Made by a program: the position numbers and the translations under genes. The notes below the pieces were generated by a model. It saw only the letters and a list, made by a program, of their open reading frames with translations. It made no database searches and was not told the origin of the DNA. From a bacterium (lineage in GTDB: Bacteria; Caldisericota; Caldisericia; B22-G15), in NCBI GenBank assembly GCA_012517755.1, contig JAAYUH010000136.1, positions 1-7,311 on the forward strand: DNA of 7,311 nt. The letters are read 5' to 3'. Positions 1 to 6,491 of the stretch are shown one piece after another (position 1 is the stretch's first letter; each line of letters starts with the position of its first letter).

Positions 1-1607
1 TCATATTCATCTTTTCCTATTTTAACTCCATCCTTCATTTTTGAAATAGAATCAACTGTAAAATTTAATCCAGGAAAATTTCTATTTAAAACTTTACCAC
101 CAGAAGATAGAATTTTTAAAGTCTCTAACAGTTGGGAAAAATTATTTTTTAATTCATTATTTAAAGTTGAAATAGCTAATGAAAGAGTTTTTACACCTTC
201 TTTTAAACTATTTGATAGATCATTAAGACCATAAACTTTTTGACCATTCATCTCTCCACCACTTGTAATTATGTTTAAATTTTTCTTCAATTCAATATTT
301 ATATCTGCAATTTGTGATACAGGATTTAAAGCCTCTTTAAATGAATTTAAAGAGGTTAAAATCATCTCATTTCCATCTCTTATCTTTTGTAGTGCATCTT
401 TTAGTTGAGGGATAGATAAAATTGTTGTTCCATCAGGAAGAGTTCCGCCATCAATCAAAATTTTTATTAGATACTCTTCGTTTTTCAAATTTTCTAAAAG
501 TTTTGCTTTTAATGAAGGGTCTATATTAGTTAAAATATCTTGATTAACTTTATTAATGTTTCCAATATCTTTAATAATTTTTGTATATACATCTAAAATT
601 TGAATTAAATTCGAAAGATTTGAATTCGAAACTTGTAGGGAACTTATTATTGGATCAAGATTCGATGGAATATTCTTTAAAAGTTTCAATTTTTCTTCGT
701 CAATATTATTTGATATCATAAGTAACGAATCTCTATGGGCATCAATTCCTAATGATATTAAATTTAAATTTTCTATGCCTTCTTTTAATTTATTTAAATC
801 CATCTTCGATATATTTGCTTCACTATTTTTTATCAACTCATCAAGAAAATCTTTTTGAATTTTCGTTAAATTCGCTAAACCATCTAATCCATTATACAAC
901 TCATCGAAAACTTTAATCGATGGAATCTCAACAGATGGATATGTTGGTGAGATAGAAATCATTAATTCAGGAATATCAATTTTATCACTTTCAAATTCAA
1001 AATATGAACTCCCTTCACTGTCAAGTATTGTTATAAGATTTATCAAATATTTTAATCCAGAAATTACTGGCTTTGTATCTCCACTTAAACTTATATCTTT
1101 AACACTCTCTACATCTATTGATGTTGAAATGGTCATAAGAAGAGGAACAATTTTTGAATCTTTTATCATTTTGCTTTTTCCACTTATCTCTACTCTTAGT
1201 TTTCCATTTTTTCCAGTTATATTCTCCAATTTCTCCTCTTTTCCGTTAAGATAATATTTCACACTTATTTCGAAAGGCAGCTCTTTAATATAATTTCCTC
1301 TGTAGTATGTATCTTGAATTCCACTGCTTTCCCCTTTCACTATTGCATAGTTATCTTTTATTTCGATTTCTCCTTCTCCATAAATCTTTTTTACATCAAC
1401 AAGTTCATCAATGGGATCTTTAATCTCATAATCTCCGCTTCCTCTTACTCTAATCCAATCAACAACTATCTTGTCTTTAAAATTTCCATATGGATCACTT
1501 AAAACATAGACTGTTTCATTGTCATAAACTTTAGTCTGTGAATATATAGAAAAAATTGGAATAAATAATAATGTTAAAATTGTTGCTAATATAATTGTTT
1601 TTTTCAT
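1..1607 (-). CDS. Secreted YhgE-like coiled-coil partner of MMPL transporter (partial, C-terminus outside window)
   Basis: I translated the minus strand from the ATG at 1607. The frame stays open for 535 codons and runs off the left edge, so the C-terminus is missing. Residues 1-23 form a signal peptide: MKK, a hydrophobic run to about 20, and probable cleavage after S23. Residues 30-140 form a mostly beta-like domain with ETVYVLSDPYGNFKD near 31-45, DTYYRGNYIKELPFEI near 99-114 and KYYLNGKE near 117-124. This layout matches secreted proteins that sit beside MMPL genes in clostridia, as I recall that family. From about 235 to the end the chain is helical, with Leu-spaced segments (for example GLNDLSNSLKEGVKTLS at 460-476) that suggest a long extracytoplasmic coiled coil. 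It is the last visible gene of the tetR-MMPL operon, starting one base after the transporter stop. It probably acts outside the membrane together with the transporter. Molecular function is unknown. Family assignment is by pattern memory, not a search. Confidence 0.8.
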   Translation of the reverse strand, partial: MKKTIILATILTLLFIPIFSIYSQTKVYDNETVYVLSDPYGNFKDKIVVDWIRVRGSGDYEIKDPIDELVDVKKIYGEGEIEIKDNYAIVKGESSGIQDTYYRGNYIKELPFEISVKYYLNGKEEKLENITGKNGKLRVEISGKSKMIKDSKIVPLLMTISTSIDVESVKDISLSGDTKPVISGLKYLINLITILDSEGSSYFEFESDKIDIPELMISISPTYPSVEIPSIKVFDELYNGLDGLANLTKIQKDFLDELIKNSEANISKMDLNKLKEGIENLNLISLGIDAHRDSLLMISNNIDEEKLKLLKNIPSNLDPIISSLQVSNSNLSNLIQILDVYTKIIKDIGNINKVNQDILTNIDPSLKAKLLENLKNEEYLIKILIDGGTLPDGTTILSIPQLKDALQKIRDGNEMILTSLNSFKEALNPVSQIADINIELKKNLNIITSGGEMNGQKVYGLNDLSNSLKEGVKTLSLAISTLNNELKNNFSQLLETLKILSSGGKVLNRNFPGLNFTVDSISKMKDGVKIGKDEY

Positions 1608-1608
1608 A

Positions 1609-3663
1609 TTAAACCTCCTTTTTATTCAATCCTATAGATAATAATTTAATTAATTTATCAAAAACCTTTATAACACTTGGTAAAAATATTAATGTAACTA
1701 TTGAACTTATAAATGCACCTCTTGCTAAACTTCCCATAGTGAGGTTTACAAGTTTAATATCACTCATAAGAGCAGATGGAAGAGTCATTAATATCATTGT
1801 TCCAGCACTTGTTAAAATTGAGTGAGAACTCCATTTGACTGACTCTGATGCTGCTTCAGTTGGACTTAATCCCTCTTTTCTTTCCTCTTGATATCTTGAT
1901 AAAATTAGAATAGAGTAATCAATTGTTGCTCCAAGTTGAATTGTATTTAGAAGGGCTGGTATAAAAAATGGAGTCTTTAAATTGATCAATAAATAATAAG
2001 CAATGTTTATCCAGATAGCACTTTTTATAACAGTTACTAAAATAAATGGTGAAAAGATAGATAAAAATCCTAAACCAATAATCAATAAAATTAAATAAAA
2101 TGAAATATTTGAAGTCTTATTATAATCATTTTCTGCAATCTCGCCTAAATCACTAAGTAAAATTGACTCTCCTGTGAAGTAAAATTCTCCTTTCATATTC
2201 TCATTAATAAAATCCTTCAATCGTTCTCTCAACTCTATTCCCTTTTCTTCATTTGGTGAATACTTTGAATAGATAAAACAAACCTCATAATTTTCTCCTA
2301 TAAATCTATTCTTCACATCCTCAGGCAAAAATTCTATTGGAATTGTTGGGTCTAAAATTGTTGAATAGTGAATTATATCCTGAACCCCTTCCATCTCTTT
2401 TATCTTTTTTATTGTATTAAGAAAATCTTCATTTCCTTTTTTTGAAATTAAATAAAAACTATCTCTTTCACCATATACATCTCTTAATGTTTCAAGAGTT
2501 TCGATTGATTCAAGATTATTAGGTAAAAAGGGTGTAACATCATAAACTAACTCAACTTTTTTTGACCCAAAGTAAGAGGTGATTGAAATTATTATAAAAA
2601 TTATCAAAAATATATATGAATACTTTGAAATATATTTTCCAATGTTTCCAAGGCTTAAAGGAACAACGCCATGTTCTTTGCCAACAACAACTTTATCAAA
2701 AATCAAAAGAAGAGATGGAAGAAACAAAAATGAACAGAGTATAGAAATGGCGACACCTCTTGTTAATATCCAGCCTGCTTGGTTAAATAAAGAGAGCCTA
2801 CCAAATGTTAGAGCAAAAAAGCCAGCAATGGTTGTCAATCCACTTAAAAGAATAGGTCTAAACATTTTTGTTAGAGCATCTTCCATTGCCAATTCTTTGT
2901 CTAATTTTCCTCTACCTTCAATATATCTATGATACAAAAATAGGGAATAATCAAGAGTAACTGCAAGTTGAAGAACAGATACGATAACATTTGCCAAAAA
3001 ATAGACTTCGGTTTTTGTAATAGATGTTATCGCGATATTTATAATTACACCTGAAATCATTGATATAATTATAAAAATCGGGCCCCAGATTCTTGGAAAA
3101 GTTAAAATAAGGAAAATTAAAACTAATAGAACACCAATTAGAAAATATTTTTCAACAGAACCTGCGAAATGATCTGCAAGTTCATTGGATATAACATCAT
3201 TACCTGTTATAGATGCACCTTCTGGAAGTATTGATTTTATTGACTCTATCTCCTTATTATAAGTTTCGTTTGCATTCAATATGACAACTATCTTAAAATA
3301 ACCATCTTTAAACCAATCCGAAGTCCCTTTATCCCAAAGCTCGATAGGAACAGATATATCTTGATAATCTTTTATATAAGTAATTGAATTTATAAAAGGT
3401 AAGGTTTTTAAATTATTTACTAAAGATTCAACAAGATAAGGATCATCAGTTTTATATAAAATTATTAACTCCGCTCCATGTGATAACTCTTTATTTAATA
3501 TGTTCATTCCTTTTATGGATTCAATATCTTTTGGAAGTAATTCATAAATATCATAGGTGACTTTTAATTTTGGAATGAAATAAAGGGAAACAGCGATTAA
3601 AATAAGAAAGATAATGAAAACTGGAATTCTTGCTTTTACAACAAACTTAGAAAACTTCTTCAT
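1609..3663 (-). CDS. MMPL/RND-family transporter
   Basis: A 684-residue polytopic protein of the RND superfamily, MMPL branch: proton-driven exporters of lipids or other hydrophobic compounds in the cytoplasmic membrane. It shows the RND two-fold repeat. TM1 is at about 12-31, then an extracytoplasmic domain to about 170, then TM2-TM6 at about 172-324. TM7 is at about 346-363, a second external domain runs to about 515, and TM8-TM12 span about 519-665. The motif YDIYELLPKDIESI at 37-50 is echoed by YDVTPFLPNNLESI at 374-387. Asp-Tyr pairs at D238/Y239 (TM4) and D582/Y583 (TM10) match the proton-relay pairs known from mycobacterial MmpL3, so energy coupling looks intact. It lacks the long C-terminal tail of mycobacterial members. 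It overlaps tetR by ATGA and precedes the secreted coiled-coil gene. Substrate is unknown; drug or lipid export are both possible. Confidence 0.93.
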   Translation of the reverse strand: MKKFSKFVVKARIPVFIIFLILIAVSLYFIPKLKVTYDIYELLPKDIESIKGMNILNKELSHGAELIILYKTDDPYLVESLVNNLKTLPFINSITYIKDYQDISVPIELWDKGTSDWFKDGYFKIVVILNANETYNKEIESIKSILPEGASITGNDVISNELADHFAGSVEKYFLIGVLLVLIFLILTFPRIWGPIFIIISMISGVIINIAITSITKTEVYFLANVIVSVLQLAVTLDYSLFLYHRYIEGRGKLDKELAMEDALTKMFRPILLSGLTTIAGFFALTFGRLSLFNQAGWILTRGVAISILCSFLFLPSLLLIFDKVVVGKEHGVVPLSLGNIGKYISKYSYIFLIIFIIISITSYFGSKKVELVYDVTPFLPNNLESIETLETLRDVYGERDSFYLISKKGNEDFLNTIKKIKEMEGVQDIIHYSTILDPTIPIEFLPEDVKNRFIGENYEVCFIYSKYSPNEEKGIELRERLKDFINENMKGEFYFTGESILLSDLGEIAENDYNKTSNISFYLILLIIGLGFLSIFSPFILVTVIKSAIWINIAYYLLINLKTPFFIPALLNTIQLGATIDYSILILSRYQEERKEGLSPTEAASESVKWSSHSILTSAGTMILMTLPSALMSDIKLVNLTMGSLARGAFISSIVTLIFLPSVIKVFDKLIKLLSIGLNKKEV
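1614..1620 (-). promoter_or_regulatory. Ribosome binding site for the secreted coiled-coil gene
   Basis: On the minus strand AAGGAGG lies six bases before the ATG at 1607. It is made from the last sense codons of the MMPL gene (Lys-Lys-Glu-Val), so ribosomes ending the transporter sit on the next gene's initiation site. It fixes the start choice for the downstream gene. Confidence 0.88.
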
Positions 3664-4223
3664 CTACCACCTCCTAATCCGGACCATAACTTCTTGCTTA
3701 GATCTAAAGTATCAATCTCATTACAATTAAAAATCATTTTTCTCCATAAAGAAATTAAAATCCCCCAAAGAATTAAAACATCATTTTCATCGTAACTATT
3801 TTTTAAAAATATTAAAAAATCTTGAAGTTTTTTATTAATTTTTTCAAGTAAAGATTCTCTCATTTTTTCTCTTATTTTTTTTGGAGCAAAATTCACATCT
3901 CTTAAAATAGTTAAAATTGATGGAGCAAATTCATTTACAAGTGAAATGTTTAAATCGAAAAAATTATTTAAAGTTTCTATAGGATCGTTCATCTTATTTT
4001 TTGTAATTTCATAAAATCTTTCATCAATTTTATCAATTAGATTTTCAATTATTTTCTCTAAGAGTTCATCTTTTGTTTTAAAATATGTATAAAAACTTCC
4101 TTTAGATATATTAGCATGTTTAGTTATCTCATCTATAGTTGTCTCATTAAATCCCCTATTCAAAAAAAGGTCTAATGATACACTTATTATTTTATCCTTT
4201 TTATTGACTGACCAGTTAGTCAT
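3660..4223 (-). CDS. TetR-family transcriptional repressor
   Basis: A 187-residue protein of typical TetR length. Residues 8-55 form the DNA-binding domain. The helix-turn-helix and following helix are seen in TTIDEITKHANISKGSFYTYF (from about 28), with the hallmark KGSFYTYFKTKDEL at 41-54. Residues from about 57 to 180 form the variable, helical ligand-binding and dimerisation domain, which does not reveal the ligand. It is first in the operon and overlaps the MMPL gene by four bases (ATGA). By analogy with other TetR-exporter pairs it probably represses its own operon until an exported compound or envelope stress signal binds. I kept the ATG at 4223 because no other in-frame ATG occurs before Met78, which lies past the DNA-binding domain. 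No Shine-Dalgarno precedes it, and the predicted transcript starts at or next to the ATG. A TetR-type palindrome overlaps codons 1-6. Confidence 0.94.
   Translation of the reverse strand: MTNWSVNKKDKIISVSLDLFLNRGFNETTIDEITKHANISKGSFYTYFKTKDELLEKIIENLIDKIDERFYEITKNKMNDPIETLNNFFDLNISLVNEFAPSILTILRDVNFAPKKIREKMRESLLEKINKKLQDFLIFLKNSYDENDVLILWGILISLWRKMIFNCNEIDTLDLSKKLWSGLGGGR
3670..3675 (-). promoter_or_regulatory. Ribosome binding site for the MMPL gene, inside the tetR 3' end
   Basis: AGGAGG on the minus strand lies six bases before the MMPL ATG at 3663. It falls inside the tetR codons for the C-terminal GLGGGR, so the glycine-rich tail of the repressor may exist because the RNA must provide this site. 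With the ATGA overlap it suggests translational coupling of repressor and transporter. Confidence 0.88.
4205..4222. promoter_or_regulatory. Putative TetR operator overlapping the tetR start codon
   Basis: The plus-strand sequence TGACTGACCAGTTAGTCA is an 18-base imperfect palindrome in which 7 of 9 symmetric pairs are complementary, with perfect 5-base TGACT/AGTCA outer arms. TGAC...GTCA arms with this spacing are common among TetR-family operators. It lies directly downstream of the predicted minus-strand promoter, about +2 to +19, where bound repressor would block initiation or early elongation. It also encodes the first residues of TetR. Self-repression is inferred. Confidence 0.62.
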
Positions 4224-4230
4224 AATTTAA

Positions 4231-4258
4231 ATTATATCAATATAATCAATTTTTTCAA
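4231..4258 (-). promoter_or_regulatory. Promoter of the tetR-MMPL-coiled-coil operon
   Basis: On the minus strand the -35 TTGAAA (4258-4253) is followed by a 16-base spacer and a perfect -10 TATAAT (4236-4231), with a TGA extension just before it (extended -10). The expected start point is about 4225-4223, which is the base before, or the A of, the tetR ATG. The resulting mRNA would have essentially no 5' leader. Confidence 0.68.
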
Positions 4259-4277
4259 CATATATTTTTGTTATAAT
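4250..4277 (+). promoter_or_regulatory. Promoter of the membrane protein-nfi-THEP1 operon
   Basis: A perfect TATAAT at 4272-4277 is preceded by TG plus one base (4269-4271), an extended -10. The -35 is poor: a T-run at 4250-4255 with a 16-base spacer is the best I find. The predicted start is near G4284, giving a leader of about 28 bases before the TTG start at 4312. Its upstream edge overlaps the -35 of the divergent promoter, so the two polymerases may compete. Confidence 0.6.
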
Positions 4278-4311
4278 TTATCTGTGATAAAAAGAGGTTA
4301 CTTAAGAGAAA

Positions 4312-5337
4312 TTGAAAAGTTTAACTAAAAACATTAGAAATGCTTTAATTTTTAGTTTAATTGTGATTTTAACAATTTTTTTAATAACCATATATAAAAA
4401 TGGTATCAATTCTATTAAATTCGATTTAAATTATAACTATATTTTAATTTTAATTGCAGTAGTAATATTTTTATGGGTTATTGAAGCTTTAAGATTAAAA
4501 ATCATCTTAAATACTTTTGATTATCAAATACCTTTTTTATCTTTAATATATATTCACCTTATTTCACTTTTCTTTTCTGCAATAACTCCGTTTGGCCTTG
4601 GAGGTTTTGCAATGAAAGTATATTTAATTTCCAAAAGAAAAAGTTATGATGTAGGAGGAGTAAGTGCTTTAATAACAATAATTTATGTTATTAACATTAT
4701 TTTCACTATAATAATCTCTATTTTTTCAATAATTTTTTTAAAAAGGTCTGATTTAATGGAAATGTTTTATGGAAGATTGATAAATTCAATAGTTATTTTT
4801 ATTTTAATACTATCACTTCTTGTATTCTTTTTAATAATAAATCATGAGGCAATAAGAAACATATCAATTAAAATATTGAATCTTTTCAAAAAATTGAGTG
4901 AAGAAAAAAAGGAAAAGATTCTAAACACAATAAATAAAAATTATGAAAGATATAAAAACACAATATTATCAATGGGTAAACTTAAATGGAAACTAATTTT
5001 TCTTTTCCTTTTAACAATCTTATATTGGGTAACACTTTTATCAATTTCACCTATTCTTATAGCCTCATTAAATATTAAAACCTCTTTTTTTAATGCATCA
5101 ATTCTTCAATTTATCTATCATTTTTTTGTTGGGTGGGCATTTACCCCTGGCGGAAGTGGAATATCAGAGGCTATCTATTCTTCTCTTTTTCTGAATTTAG
5201 TTGGATTATCTAATCTCACAGTTTTAACATTCTTATTTAAATTTTTTACATATTATATCTACATCTTAATTGGCGGAATTTTATCTGTAAATGAAGTAAA
5301 AAAAATTGGAGATATAAATAAAATATATGATCAGTAA
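4312..5337 (+). CDS. UPF0104 / lysylphosphatidylglycerol synthase TM-region family membrane protein
   Basis: A 341-residue integral membrane protein with about eight hydrophobic segments (roughly 10-27, 42-60, 75-93, 115-143, 156-176, 226-250, 262-276 and 300-325). It matches the flippase-like TM domain family that includes MprF N-terminal regions and YbhN-type proteins. Two signatures support this: ITPFGLGGFAMKVYLISKR at 91-109, and FTPGGSGISE at 277-286, the family's conserved Pro-Gly-Gly-x-Gly...Glu loop. Members are linked to lipid translocation. This one lacks the C-terminal aminoacyl-transferase domain of full MprF, so it should not itself make lysyl-lipid. The start is TTG at 4312: an in-frame stop at 4303 rules out anything further upstream, and no ATG follows before the first hydrophobic segment. 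The RBS is weak (AGAGA nearby; AAGAGG at 4292-4297 is rather far). It opens the plus-strand operon and overlaps nfi by 11 bases. Confidence 0.85.
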   Translation: MKSLTKNIRNALIFSLIVILTIFLITIYKNGINSIKFDLNYNYILILIAVVIFLWVIEALRLKIILNTFDYQIPFLSLIYIHLISLFFSAITPFGLGGFAMKVYLISKRKSYDVGGVSALITIIYVINIIFTIIISIFSIIFLKRSDLMEMFYGRLINSIVIFILILSLLVFFLIINHEAIRNISIKILNLFKKLSEEKKEKILNTINKNYERYKNTILSMGKLKWKLIFLFLLTILYWVTLLSISPILIASLNIKTSFFNASILQFIYHFFVGWAFTPGGSGISEAIYSSLFLNLVGLSNLTVLTFLFKFFTYYIYILIGGILSVNEVKKIGDINKIYDQ

Positions 5338-6004
5338 TCTTTATATTTATAAAATAGAGAAATTAAGAAAAGAAGAAGAAAAGTTATTGAAAGAACTCAA
5401 GATAGAAAAATTGAAAAAAGAGCCTGAAGTAATCGTTTTTTTAGACTCATCATATTTCAATGAGAATATAATCTCCTGTTTTTTATTTTACTCTTATAAA
5501 AATAGAGAGGTCTTAAAGAAAAAATTTATCATTTCAAAAATAGATTTTCCTTATATACCTACATATCTTTCTTTAAGAGAAGGACCAAATTATATTAAAG
5601 GTTTAAAAAATGAAGAATATGATTTAATGATTGTTGATGGACAGGGTATTGCTCATCCAAGAAAGATGGGTATCGCAACATATCTTGGCATTAAATTAAA
5701 TAAACCATCAATTGGTGTTGCAAAAAATATTCTTTATGGAACATATAAACCGATAAATAAAGAGAAAGGAATGTTTTCTGAGATAATTGGCAATAATGGT
5801 GAACTAATTGGTTATGCTTTAATAACAAAAGAAAAAACAAATCCAATTTTTATATCTCCTGGAAATTTAATATCATTTGAAGATACATTTAATATCATAA
5901 ATTCTTTAATAGGAAAGCATAGAATACCAGAACCTTTAAGAGAGGTTCATATATATTCAAGAGAAGTAAAAAGAAATTTAAATGAAAATATTTATAACAG
6001 GTGA
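5327..6004 (+). CDS. nfi: Endonuclease V (deoxyinosine 3' endonuclease)
   Basis: A 225-residue protein, equal as I recall to the length of the Thermotoga maritima enzyme. Endonuclease V uses Mg2+ to cut the second phosphodiester bond 3' of deoxyinosine (or inosine in RNA), starting repair of deaminated adenine. The catalytic carboxylates are present: D40 (FLDSSY), E85 (SLREGP) and D104 (VDGQGIAHPR, with H110). The conserved lysine is K133 (IGVAKNILYG), and the tyrosine of the strand-separating PYIP wedge is Y76. Spacing between these matches T. maritima Y80, E89, D110, H116 and K139 closely. NPIFISPGN at 172-180 and RIPEPLREVH at 199-208 complete the family pattern. It starts 11 bases inside the upstream membrane-protein gene; GGAGA at 5308-5312 is rather distant for an RBS, so coupled re-initiation is likely. 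It overlaps the THEP1 gene by 23 bases. It looks intact and functional. Confidence 0.95.
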   Translation: MISNLYIYKIEKLRKEEEKLLKELKIEKLKKEPEVIVFLDSSYFNENIISCFLFYSYKNREVLKKKFIISKIDFPYIPTYLSLREGPNYIKGLKNEEYDLMIVDGQGIAHPRKMGIATYLGIKLNKPSIGVAKNILYGTYKPINKEKGMFSEIIGNNGELIGYALITKEKTNPIFISPGNLISFEDTFNIINSLIGKHRIPEPLREVHIYSREVKRNLNENIYNR

Positions 6005-6491
6005 ACCAAAAATAGGTAAGACAACTTTAATAAAAGAACTCTCTGATCTCTTAATGAAAAGAGAAGTTGAAATTTCTGGTTTCATAACATCTGATTTAAT
6101 TTCAGAAGGAAAAAGAGTGGGGTTTAATATCATCGATATTGTTACTAAAGAAGAGAGAATTTTTGCTTCTAAAAATATAGAAACAAAATATAAATTTGGT
6201 AGTTATTATCTTAATATTGATAATTTAGATGAGATTTTTAATAAAATAGTTAAAGGAGATTATGAAGTTTTAATTATTGATGAAATTGGTAAAATGGAAT
6301 TTTGCTCAAAAAATTTCAGAGAAAACATAAACTATTTAATGAAAAGTGAAACCAATATACTATCAACTCTTCACAGAGATTTTGTTGAAAATTTTAAAAT
6401 TTATGGGAAAATCTTTACATTGACATCAAACAATAGAGAGATTGTAAAAAATGAAATTTTAAAGTTAATGATTAAAGGAGAGAAAAAATGA
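5982..6491 (+). CDS. THEP1-type nucleoside-triphosphatase
   Basis: A 169-residue P-loop NTPase of the THEP1/NTPCR family. These are small enzymes that slowly hydrolyse several NTPs (ATP, GTP and others) to NDPs; their physiological role is unsettled. Walker A is GEPKIGKTT at 7-15 (Lys13). The family-specific block GFITSDLISEGKRVGFNI at 33-50 and the KFGSYYLNIDNLDEI stretch at 71-85 (equivalent to VGkYxVnle) are present. Walker B is VLIIDEIGKMEF at 96-107 (D100, E101), the most diagnostic THEP1 motif. Length is normal for the family. The start is fixed by the Walker A lying immediately after it; no clear Shine-Dalgarno is seen, and the start lies 23 bases inside nfi. It ends with ATGA overlapping the next gene. 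Fusion of function with nfi (nucleotide-pool hygiene or deaminated purine handling) is a hypothesis from gene order only. Confidence 0.93.
   Translation: MKIFITGEPKIGKTTLIKELSDLLMKREVEISGFITSDLISEGKRVGFNIIDIVTKEERIFASKNIETKYKFGSYYLNIDNLDEIFNKIVKGDYEVLIIDEIGKMEFCSKNFRENINYLMKSETNILSTLHRDFVENFKIYGKIFTLTSNNREIVKNEILKLMIKGEKK
6474..6480 (+). promoter_or_regulatory. Ribosome binding site for the membrane protein at 6488
   Basis: AAAGGAG lies seven bases before the ATG at 6488 and is formed by the codons of the THEP1 C-terminal tail (Lys-Gly-Glu). It supports the ATG at 6488, whose last two bases, with the next A, form the THEP1 stop codon. Confidence 0.85.

Noticed and set aside
332..355. Perfect 10-base inverted repeat (CCTCTTTAAA / TTTAAAGAGG) with a 4-base loop, a possible hairpin or terminator.
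   Set aside because: It lies inside the open reading frame of the coiled-coil gene and no T-run follows on either strand. In such AT-rich DNA one match of this size is expected by chance.
1314..1502. Plus-strand open frame of 62 codons.
   Set aside because: It is antisense to the secreted coiled-coil gene, has no RBS, and its product has no recognisable features.
2579..2932. Plus-strand open frame of 117 codons.
   Set aside because: It is fully antisense to the MMPL gene, whose two-fold repeat and DY motifs prove the other strand codes.
4284..4311. Possible riboswitch or leader regulation upstream of the plus-strand operon.
   Set aside because: The predicted leader is only about 28 bases, too short for an aptamer, and no stable stem is visible.
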